This document shows, piece by piece, positions 1 to 5,121 of a stretch of 5,121 bases of DNA. Source of the stretch: Verrucomicrobiota bacterium (GTDB lineage: Bacteria; Verrucomicrobiota; Verrucomicrobiia; Verrucomicrobiales; Akkermansiaceae); the NCBI GenBank assembly GCA_009885905.1, contig VFJU01000053.1, forward strand, positions 1 through 5,121. Reading direction: 5' to 3'. Position 1 is the first letter of the stretch, and the number at the start of each line of letters is the position of its first letter. The position numbers and the translations under genes are program-made. Below the pieces are notes generated by a model. The model searched no databases. It was not told the DNA's origin and saw only the letters and a program-made list of their open reading frames with translations.

Positions 1-341
1 ACACTGACACTCGGTGCGAGCGATCGCTTGGCGAACACCGCAGCGGTCACGGTGGCGGGTGGTACTCTAAACACCGGTACCGCACTAACAGACACGGTGG
101 GTAGCTTCAATATGAGCAGCGGTTCCTTGACGGGCACAGGCACGATCACCGCGGCGAGCTACGGTCTAAGCGGCGGCACAGTCACGGGTAACCTCGGTGC
201 TGGCACTACGACCGTGACCACAGGGACAACAACCCTGAACGGAACGTCCGGCTCGCTCGCACTAAACGTAAACAGCGGAACACTGGCACTCGGGGCGAGC
301 AATCGCTTAGCGAATACCGCAGCGGTCACGGTGGCGGGTGG
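1..341 (+). repeat. Near-identical direct repeat inside the surface-protein gene (spacing 279 bp)
   Basis: Bases 1-62 and 280-341 align without gaps with five differences (at offsets 7, 15, 22, 30 and 37), then diverge while the encoded protein stays similar for about 65 residues (TLxLGAS(D/N)RLANTAAVTVAGG... GS(L/I)TGT...). The spacing is 279 bp, exactly 93 codons, so the copies are in-frame modules. The first copy is at the window edge, so more copies may lie upstream. Confidence 0.9.
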
Positions 342-1674
342 GATTCTTAGCACGGGAACATTTAGCGACACGGTGGGCGCAGTGACCCTGTCCTCGGGTT
401 CGATTACGGGAACAACGGGAGTCTTGACGGGTTCGTCCTACGCGATGACCGGAACGGGTGCCGTCTCGGCGATCCTCGGCGGAACGGGCGTGAATCTCAC
501 CAAGACCGGTGCAGGAACGACCACAACCCTATCGGCTGCGAACACCTACACGGGTACGACCACAGTTAGCCAAGGGACTTTGACGATTGGTAATGGAACT
601 AACGCGGGTTCTGTGGCCGGTAGCATTGTTGTTAATTCCGGAGCTAGCCTTAACTTCAGTCGCACTGGCAGCCTTGATATAGCAAACGTTATCACAGGTG
701 CGGGTTCAGTCGACTTCAAGGGTGGCGCGACGTACAATATTACAGCCGCTAATACCTATAGCGGTGGAACCAATCTAAATGCTGGTAGCAGTTTGAACAT
801 CAGCGAAGGGGGTTCCTTGTCGGGTAATATCTCCAACTTGGGTAGTCTTTCCTATAGCTATACATCAGGCGAACGCACTTTGGCCACGCCGATGACGGGA
901 AGTGGCGATGTTAGCTACGGCGGCGGTGCGACTTATAACCTCACTGCGGCTCAAACTAGCACGGGAGCAACTCGCATAGACTCTGGCATCGTTAAGGTTT
1001 CGAGTACCGGTTCAATCACTGGTACTAGTTCTGTCTCGGTGGCAGCTGGGTCGCAGTTTGCTTATAATAGTTCTACAGCCTTGGTCTCTACGGGTGGCTT
1101 AACACTAGCAGGTACGACATTGGCCCCAGCGGTTCTCGGTGGTTCCGGAGTGATTGGATCGGCGCTGTTAGTCGACAGCTTGGGCGATACCCTTGCGCCT
1201 GGCAATAGCCCAGGCACACTTGGATTCTCAACCAGCCAAGCTTGGAATTCTTTCACCTATAACTGGCAGGTGCAAAACTTTGCTGATGGTATTGCTGGCA
1301 TCGATTACGACCAAATTGCGATTACCGGGGGTCTCAACCTTACGGGCTCGAACGGTAGCTACGTCTTGGATATGGAGTCGTGGACCCTGCCAGGAGGTTC
1401 GGGAGGCGCTAGTGTTAGGGGTGTGGTTGGCAACTTGGTCGATACCAAGACATCCATGACGATCCTCACCACCACCGCGGGCATCACCGGCTTCGACATG
1501 GCCAATTGGACGATTAATCGTGCGAATTTCGACACGGGAGCTGCCACGCTCACCGGCGAATATTTGTTGTCTGTGGAAGGCAATAACATGGTGCTCACCT
1601 ATGTTCCCGAGCCCGATGTGGCGCTTCTCGGCGGGATAGGATTCATCATCTTATTTAGGCGGAGAAGAAGCTGA
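1..1674 (+). CDS. PEP-CTERM sorted, autotransporter-repeat surface protein (5' end outside window)
   Basis: The frame is open from base 1 to the TGA at 1672-1674 (557 residues). The TTG at 28 is not a believable start, because the codons before it (TLTLGASDR) match an internal repeat (TLALGASNR), so the gene begins to the left of the window. Composition is almost entirely Gly, Thr, Ser, Ala, Val and Asn, as in beta-helix passenger domains. Counting from base 1, residues 1-65 and 94-158 are two copies of one module; about 166-196 (KTGAGTTTTLSAANTYTGTT and following) fit the autotransporter-associated beta-strand repeat (PF12951-like). Two GGATYN(I/L)TAA modules follow at about 233-267 and 300-333. 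LAPGNSPGTL (398-407) is a motif common before PEP-CTERM tails. The protein ends VPEP (535-538), a hydrophobic stretch and RRRR (553-556). No autotransporter beta-barrel is present. Inferred role: an exported, envelope-anchored or released surface or matrix protein processed by an exosortase. Ligand and signal peptide cannot be seen. Confidence 0.9.
   Translation, partial: TLTLGASDRLANTAAVTVAGGTLNTGTALTDTVGSFNMSSGSLTGTGTITAASYGLSGGTVTGNLGAGTTTVTTGTTTLNGTSGSLALNVNSGTLALGASNRLANTAAVTVAGGILSTGTFSDTVGAVTLSSGSITGTTGVLTGSSYAMTGTGAVSAILGGTGVNLTKTGAGTTTTLSAANTYTGTTTVSQGTLTIGNGTNAGSVAGSIVVNSGASLNFSRTGSLDIANVITGAGSVDFKGGATYNITAANTYSGGTNLNAGSSLNISEGGSLSGNISNLGSLSYSYTSGERTLATPMTGSGDVSYGGGATYNLTAAQTSTGATRIDSGIVKVSSTGSITGTSSVSVAAGSQFAYNSSTALVSTGGLTLAGTTLAPAVLGGSGVIGSALLVDSLGDTLAPGNSPGTLGFSTSQAWNSFTYNWQVQNFADGIAGIDYDQIAITGGLNLTGSNGSYVLDMESWTLPGGSGGASVRGVVGNLVDTKTSMTILTTTAGITGFDMANWTINRANFDTGAATLTGEYLLSVEGNNMVLTYVPEPDVALLGGIGFIILFRRRRS
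697..999 (+). repeat. Second in-frame protein repeat pair (67-residue step)
   Basis: Bases 697-801 encode GAGSVDFKGGATYNITAANT and following; bases 898-999 encode GSGDVSYGGGATYNLTAAQT and following. The two units share G(A/S)G(S/D)V, GGATYN(I/L)TAA and the later S/T-G-(G/A)T pattern, and start 201 bp apart. The DNA copies are more diverged than the 279-bp pair, so this is an older duplication of a beta-strand repeat unit. Confidence 0.75.
1603..1671 (+). other. PEP-CTERM protein-sorting signal
   Basis: The last 23 residues, VPEPDVALLGGIGFII followed by LFRRRRS, have the three parts of a PEP-CTERM tag: the VPEP motif, a short transmembrane stretch of about 14 residues, and a terminal Arg cluster. 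In known systems an exosortase (EpsH/XrtA family) in the inner membrane recognises and cleaves this tag. No exosortase gene lies in the window. The hydrophobic stretch is short but normal for this family, and VPEP is intact. Confidence 0.9.
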
Positions 1675-1683
1675 GATTGCAAG

Positions 1684-1733
1684 GCGCGCAGTGCGACCGA
1701 GGTTCATGGTAAAGTCTCGGCACCACTGCGCGC
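1684..1733 (+). terminator. Strong hairpin downstream of the surface-protein gene (no U-tract)
   Basis: GCGCGCAGTG (1684-1693) is a perfect reverse complement of CACTGCGCGC (1724-1733). Inside it, CCGAG (1697-1701) can pair with CTCGG (1716-1720), separated from the outer stem by a 3x3 internal loop, leaving a loop of about 14 nt. It starts ten bases after the stop codon. No run of T follows on the + strand and no run of A precedes it, so it is not a classic Rho-independent terminator. It could act in transcript-end formation, 3'-end protection or Rho-linked termination. Confidence 0.5.
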
Positions 1734-1797
1734 GATGCGGTCTAGCACTCAAGATTAGCTTTGCACGCGACTCAGTTTTGGTAAGAATCATGCATAA

Positions 1798-2946
1798 TTG
1801 AAAACCGTAATCGATACATTGAAGTCTACGCCGCGGGTCATCGATCCGTTTTTGCCGAAAACTTTGTTATTTCGTTTATTAGGTGTGGCTCAAACGCGCA
1901 CGTGGTTTTTCTGGGGTTTGCAGCTAGTTCTATGGACCGCCCTCTCGGTGGTAATGTTTTTGCTCTGCTCGATTTTTAAACCAAATCAAGCAGAGCTAAA
2001 GCATGTCATGCTGATGCGGTTGTTTTTCGGTTTTTTGATGACCTGTATCTTGCGCGAAGTTTACCGAACTTCACTCCTGCGCAATCAACAAGGCTGGAAA
2101 AATACGATGGTGTTAGTCGTTTCTTGCTTGGTGCTAACCGGCTTGGAACAGCTGATCACTACGTTGATGCTCTATCTGAAACTGCCTATACCCGGCAGCC
2201 TGGATTTTTTAAACACGGGTCACCCAGTGATACTGCGGCTCATTGTGCTGCTGGTATGGAGCGGTTTTTACCTATTGATACTCAAAGTGGAGAAGGCACA
2301 CGCCCTCGAGATGCGGGCGCTGAAGGCAGAGGTGTCGGCACGCGAGAATCGCCTGCGGCAATTGCAGGCACAGATGAATCCGCACTTCTTGTTCAACGCG
2401 CTCAATACGGTATTAGCGTGCAAGGACGATCCCGTGGCCGTGGAGGAGGTGACACAAAATCTAGCGGATTTCCTGCGCTTTTCGCTGCGCGAGACGCCGG
2501 AGCTGGAGCCGTTGGCACTTGAGCTGGATGCGTTGGAGACGTATCTAACGGTTCAACGGATTCGATTTGGGGATAACCTGATCTGTAAGATCGGCTGCGA
2601 TACAGCGGCCCGCTCGGTCTTAGTGCCGCCGCTGCTAGTGCAGCCGTTGTTGGAAAACGCATTTAATTACGGCGCAAAAACGAGCCCATCGCTGCTGCAG
2701 GTGATCTTGACGGCGAAGTTGGAAGCTGGCTTTCTGGTCGTCACCGTGGCCAACACCGGTAGATGGGTGTCGCCGGGTGGCGGCCTTTCATCTGGCATCG
2801 GACTCAGCAGCGTAGAGCAGCGGCTCAAGATTTTGTTCGGTGATGAAGCGACGGTGTGTCCAAAAGCCGATGACGGCTGGGTTTACGTAACGGTTCGAAT
2901 CCCTATGAATCAGCCGCTAGCGACGGAATCCCCCCGACCCTCATGA
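1798..2946 (+). CDS. LytS-type membrane sensor histidine kinase
   Basis: This 382-residue protein is the sensor half of a two-component system. Four hydrophobic segments (about residues 37-60, 70-86, 103-127 and 143-163) form a membrane sensor domain not matching one I recognise. A charged helical linker (164-192) leads to the His_kinase domain (PF06580): QMNPHFLFNALNT places the phospho-accepting His at 196. The ATP-binding domain shows VPPLLVQPLLENAFNYG (N box, Asn287), VANTG (317-321, where the family more often has a DNG-like motif) and SSGIGLSSVEQRL (G-rich box, 331-343). Both catalytic halves look intact. The start is a TTG placed directly after an in-frame TAA (1795-1797), so no longer form is possible; a weak GGTAAG lies 12 bases upstream. 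A later in-frame start is possible but would shorten the N-terminus. It overlaps the next gene by ATGA, which predicts co-translation with its partner regulator. The signal sensed is unknown. Confidence 0.93.
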   Translation: MKTVIDTLKSTPRVIDPFLPKTLLFRLLGVAQTRTWFFWGLQLVLWTALSVVMFLLCSIFKPNQAELKHVMLMRLFFGFLMTCILREVYRTSLLRNQQGWKNTMVLVVSCLVLTGLEQLITTLMLYLKLPIPGSLDFLNTGHPVILRLIVLLVWSGFYLLILKVEKAHALEMRALKAEVSARENRLRQLQAQMNPHFLFNALNTVLACKDDPVAVEEVTQNLADFLRFSLRETPELEPLALELDALETYLTVQRIRFGDNLICKIGCDTAARSVLVPPLLVQPLLENAFNYGAKTSPSLLQVILTAKLEAGFLVVTVANTGRWVSPGGGLSSGIGLSSVEQRLKILFGDEATVCPKADDGWVYVTVRIPMNQPLATESPRPS

Positions 2947-3683
2947 TCACCGCCCTCCTAGTCGATGACGAAGACGCAGCCAACCGCCGGATGCGCACGC
3001 TGCTGGCCGCGCACCCAAAGATTCACGTTTTAGGTGCGGTGGAAAATGTGGCGGGTGCGGAGGAGTTTTTGGCCCACCAAAGGCCGGATGTCATTTTCCT
3101 AGATATGAAGATGCGGAGCCGCATAGGGCTGGAGTTGCTTCCGTCCTTGGATTCGCGGATCGCCGTGGTATTCGTCACGGCTTATGAGAATTACGCGCTT
3201 GCCGCCTTCGATGCAGGGGCGGTCGACTATTTGGTGAAGCCCGTCAATCCAGAGCGGTTGGCGGTGATGGTGGACCGGCTTTTGCTAAAATTTCGATTGA
3301 TTAAATCTCCTGATCAAGAAATGGAGCGCTTTCCAGCGCAGCGCCTGCATGAATATTTTTCCATTCCTCTCGCCGGCTCGAAGGAAATTTTGCAATGCTC
3401 GATGTCGGAAATTTTATGGATCGAAGCGATGCAGAATTACACGCAGTTGCAATTCAAAAACCAAGCGAAAGCCGTGACAGCTCGGCGTAGCATGAGCGAA
3501 TGGATTAAGCTGCTGGATGGCAATCGCTTTGATCGGTTAGACCGCTCGTTGATCATTCAAACGGAGATGGTTAGATCAAGCGAGTGGAACGCGCGGGATT
3601 ATACTTTGCTGACCTTTGAGGGGTGTGATAGAAACTTAGCAATTGGTCGCCAAGCCTCAGCCAGACTCAAGATGCTTTTGTAG
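2943..3683 (+). CDS. LytTR-family response regulator
   Basis: This 246-residue protein is the cognate regulator of the upstream kinase, with which it shares an ATGA stop/start overlap. Residues 1-115 form a receiver domain: acidic pocket Asp8/Asp9, phospho-acceptor Asp54 (IFLDMKM), Thr79 (VFVTAYE) and Lys99 (YLVKPVNPERL). Residues about 138-246 form a LytTR DNA-binding domain (ILWIEAMQNYTQL, ARRSMSEWIKLL, FDRLDRSLII). Length is normal for the LytR/AlgR class. Two departures from consensus are visible: the usual M-P after the phospho-site is M-R (Arg58), and the His of the typical R(V/C)HRS motif is Asp200 (RLDRS). No Shine-Dalgarno precedes the ATG, as expected if translation is coupled. Family knowledge suggests it activates promoters by binding paired short sites; targets are unknown, with export, surface or metabolic genes all possible. 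Confidence 0.94.
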   Translation: MITALLVDDEDAANRRMRTLLAAHPKIHVLGAVENVAGAEEFLAHQRPDVIFLDMKMRSRIGLELLPSLDSRIAVVFVTAYENYALAAFDAGAVDYLVKPVNPERLAVMVDRLLLKFRLIKSPDQEMERFPAQRLHEYFSIPLAGSKEILQCSMSEILWIEAMQNYTQLQFKNQAKAVTARRSMSEWIKLLDGNRFDRLDRSLIIQTEMVRSSEWNARDYTLLTFEGCDRNLAIGRQASARLKMLL

Positions 3684-3696
3684 CAGAGGGAGGAGG

Positions 3697-3714
3697 GACC
3701 TTTGATGAAAGGTC
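3697..3714 (+). terminator. Small perfect hairpin after the regulator gene
   Basis: GACCTTT (3697-3703) pairs perfectly with AAAGGTC (3708-3714) around a GATG tetraloop, 13 bases after the regulator stop codon. No T-run follows, so alone it is a weak terminator candidate. The kinase-regulator transcript may instead end at the larger hairpin at 3787-3812, which is followed on this strand by TTTTT at 3821-3825. Confidence 0.4.
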
Positions 3715-3779
3715 GAGTCTCAGCTAGACCACAATCGCAGTGGATGTATCCTTTCTCAGAGAGTGAAAATGAGGTCCAT

Positions 3780-3812
3780 AAAAAATGCCCACCTCCATTT
3801 CAGGAAGTGGGC
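3780..3812 (-). terminator. Rho-independent terminator of ilvC
   Basis: Read on the minus strand, GCCCACTTCC (3812-3803), loop TGAAAT and GGAGGTGGGC (3796-3787) form a 10-bp stem with a single A-C mismatch, followed by A and six T residues (3785-3780). It starts 25 bases beyond the ilvC stop, the classic arrangement. On the plus strand the same stem is followed after eight bases by five T residues, so it may also serve, less efficiently, the convergent regulator operon. Confidence 0.88.
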
Positions 3813-3837
3813 GTGATGAATTTTTCAATCCTAAGCC

Positions 3838-4884
3838 TTACTTCGATGAGGAAGTGAAGCTCGCTTGGCTCGCGCCCTTTTTGATCTTGGACGACTTGAT
3901 CCAGCTCATGGTGGAACGAAGTTTTTCGCCGACTTTTTCGATCGGGTGTTGGGCTTCGGCCTTGCGGATGGCATTAAAGTTTTTGTTGCCGGCTGCGTAT
4001 TCTGCAGTCCATTCCTTGGCGAACTTGCCGTTTTCGATGTTCTTGAGTTGGGCAACCATGCGCTTCTTGACGGAGGCGTCGATGATCTTCGGACCCACGG
4101 TGACGTCGCCGTATTCGGCCGTCTCGGAGATCGAGAAACGCATGCCGGCGATGCCTTGCTCATTCATCAGGTCGACGATGAGCTTGAGTTCGTGTAGGCA
4201 CTCGAAGTAGGCCATTTCGGGTTGGAAGCCAGCTTCGACAAGCACCTCGAATCCGGCTTTCACGAGTGCGGTGGTCCCGCCGCAAAGGACGACTTGTTCG
4301 CCGAAGAGGTCGGTGACGGTTTCTTCGCGGAAGTTGGTTTCAAAAACACCGGCCCGTGCACAACCGATACCGCCGGCCCAAGCCAGTGCGGTTTGTTTGG
4401 CTTTGCCAGAAACGTTTTGGTGGATTGCGATGAGACCGGGAACTCCTTTGCCGGCCACGAATTGCGAACGGACGGTGTGACCGGGGCCTTTCGGAGCGAC
4501 GAGGATAACGTCGACATCTTTGGGGCAGGTGATGGTCTTGAAGTGCACGGCAAATCCGTGCGAGAAAAGCAGCGTTTTACCCTTGGAAAGGTTAGGCGCG
4601 ATGTCTTTGTTATAAACTGAAGGAATGACGGTGTCCGGAGTGGCGACGAAAATGACGTCGGCGGCCTTGACGGCTTCCGCGGTGTCCATCACTACAAAGC
4701 CGAGTTTCTTGGCGACTTCTCGGGACTTGGATTTCGGATAGAGTCCGATGATGACCTTGAGGCCACTGTCCTTAAGATTGAGCGCGTGGGCATGGCCTTG
4801 GGAGCCGAAGCCGATCACGGCGAGAGTTTTCTTTTTAAGAGGAACGATCGAGGCGTCCTTGGTGGTATAGATCTTCGCGGCCAT
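3838..4884 (-). CDS. ilvC: Ketol-acid reductoisomerase (NADP+), class I
   Basis: IlvC converts 2-acetolactate (or 2-aceto-2-hydroxybutyrate) to the 2,3-dihydroxy acid by Mg-dependent alkyl migration and NADPH reduction, the second common step of valine, leucine and isoleucine synthesis in the cytoplasm. The 348-residue protein is full length for the short class I form (usually about 330-340) with a Lys/Ser-rich C-terminal tail. Visible motifs: [17 protein letters not shown] (Rossmann loop, 25-41); GLYPKSKS (47-54), whose Ser52/Ser54 fit a 2'-phosphate binding loop and NADPH preference; FSHGF with catalytic His109; [11 protein letters not shown] with Lys132; DLFGEQ with metal ligands Asp192 and Glu196; [12 protein letters not shown] with Glu228 and Glu232; and ISETAEYGD (252-260). 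All key residues are present. ATG at 4882-4884 gives the standard [10 protein letters not shown] start. No Shine-Dalgarno is apparent before it. It is transcribed opposite to the two-component operon and ends at its own terminator; ilvB/ilvN are not in the window. Confidence 0.97.
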   Translation of the reverse strand: MAAKIYTTKDASIVPLKKKTLAVIGFGSQGHAHALNLKDSGLKVIIGLYPKSKSREVAKKLGFVVMDTAEAVKAADVIFVATPDTVIPSVYNKDIAPNLSKGKTLLFSHGFAVHFKTITCPKDVDVILVAPKGPGHTVRSQFVAGKGVPGLIAIHQNVSGKAKQTALAWAGGIGCARAGVFETNFREETVTDLFGEQVVLCGGTTALVKAGFEVLVEAGFQPEMAYFECLHELKLIVDLMNEQGIAGMRFSISETAEYGDVTVGPKIIDASVKKRMVAQLKNIENGKFAKEWTAEYAAGNKNFNAIRKAEAQHPIEKVGEKLRSTMSWIKSSKIKKGASQASFTSSSK

Positions 4885-4893
4885 GGCTGAGCG

Positions 4894-5001
4894 TTAGGTT
4901 AGTTCGATTAAGACACACGCCGCTGCCATCGGGGCAATCGGCGGGGCGGCACACTGGCGGCGTGAATTGGCGGGGTCAAGCAACAACATGCGAAATCCCA
5001 T
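4894..5001 (-). other. Possible short leader ORF before ilvC (35 codons)
   Basis: On the minus strand an ATG at 5001-4999 opens a 35-codon frame starting MGFRMLLLDPANSRRQ and ending ACVLIELT, with TAA at 4896-4894, nine bases before the ilvC ATG. The cluster LLL near the start and VLIEL just before the stop are branched-chain residues, the end products of the ilv pathway. Overall branched-chain content (8 of 35) is not above a normal protein, there is no clear ribosome site, and the frame stays open upstream to 5115, as GC-rich non-coding DNA can. This is a weak candidate for a leader peptide or coupling ORF; it may equally be noise. Confidence 0.2.
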
Positions 5002-5072
5002 GATGATGCATGGCGCCAGGTAGAATGGCGTTGCCAGGAAATTGTTTTTTGGGGTGAAGGTCGGTGAAAAAG

Positions 5073-5096
5073 CCGGAGACCGGACCGGAGACCGGG
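5073..5096. repeat. 12-bp tandem repeat, two units
   Basis: CCGGAGACCGGA (5073-5084) is followed immediately by CCGGAGACCGGG (5085-5096), with one difference at the last base. It lies about 190 bases upstream of ilvC in apparently non-coding DNA. It could be a simple slippage product or a pair of protein-binding sites; nothing in the sequence decides between these. Confidence 0.6.
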
Positions 5097-5121
5097 TGGG
5101 CGGCTTGGTTGCATTTCACCT

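Noticed and set aside
28..30. TTG as the start codon of the surface-protein gene
   Set aside because: The codons before it are in the same open frame and match the second copy of an internal repeat, so the gene is simply cut by the window edge.
1772..1780. TCAGTTTTG as a LytTR-type binding half-site before the kinase operon
   Set aside because: Only one imperfect copy is present; LytTR proteins normally need two copies about one helical turn or two apart.
1761..1798. Promoter candidate TTGCAC - 16 bp - AAGAAT, and CATAAT at 1793-1798, before the kinase
   Set aside because: Matches to consensus are weak or badly spaced (TTGCAC matches 3 of 6), and CATAAT would place transcription start inside the coding region.
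2124..2522. Open frames overlapping the kinase gene in other frames (also 2402-2662 on the minus strand)
   Set aside because: The kinase frame carries clear His_kinase and ATPase motifs across this region; the others are shadows.
3785..4210. Plus-strand open frames opposite ilvC (also 3865-4197 and 4222-4620)
   Set aside because: They lie antisense to the well-supported ilvC gene, show no recognisable domain and have composition expected of a shadow frame.
4908..5114. 68-codon minus-strand open frame (MQPSRPPGLRSG...) upstream of ilvC
   Set aside because: It is rich in Arg, Pro, Ser and His in the manner of a GC-rich random frame, has no recognisable motif, and no ribosome site was seen.
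1..5121. CRISPR arrays, tRNA/rRNA genes, insertion sequences or phage genes
   Set aside because: No regularly spaced short repeats with unique spacers, no tRNA-like cloverleaf, and no transposase or integrase-like protein were found on either strand.

Overview
The window looks like a piece of a chromosome from a Verrucomicrobiota bacterium, possibly of the Opitutales/Opitutaceae type. This is inferred from a long Gly/Thr/Ser-rich repeat protein with a C-terminal PEP-CTERM sorting tag, a LytS/LytTR two-component pair, a class I ketol-acid reductoisomerase, moderate-to-high GC and weak Shine-Dalgarno signals. Similarity searches could not be run, so the taxonomy is tentative.

Layout. Bases 1-1674 (+) hold the 3' part of a large surface-protein gene that continues beyond the left edge. 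It encodes autotransporter-associated beta-strand type repeats, a LAPGNSPGTL linker and a VPEP/hydrophobic/RRRR tail. A 123-bp gap with a perfect 10-bp inverted repeat follows. Bases 1798-2946 (+) encode a four-helix membrane histidine kinase of the LytS type (His_kinase, PF06580, plus HATPase). Its stop overlaps the ATG of a LytTR response regulator (2943-3683, +) by four bases, so the pair is almost certainly one translationally coupled operon. The convergent gap 3684-3837 has a small hairpin after the regulator and a good Rho-independent terminator for the opposite strand. Bases 3838-4884 (-) encode a complete IlvC. Its upstream region (4885-5121) has no convincing gene, but holds a short open frame ending just before ilvC and a 12-bp tandem repeat.

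How they relate. The kinase probably senses a membrane or extracellular cue and phosphorylates the regulator, which binds DNA through LytTR; the target genes cannot be read from the window. The surface protein would be exported and then processed by an exosortase encoded elsewhere. IlvC is housekeeping valine/isoleucine biosynthesis and is transcribed independently. No clearly new multi-gene system is visible. The most interesting points are the recently duplicated modules in the surface protein, the unusual start region of the kinase, divergent residues in the regulator, and the unexplained ilvC leader.
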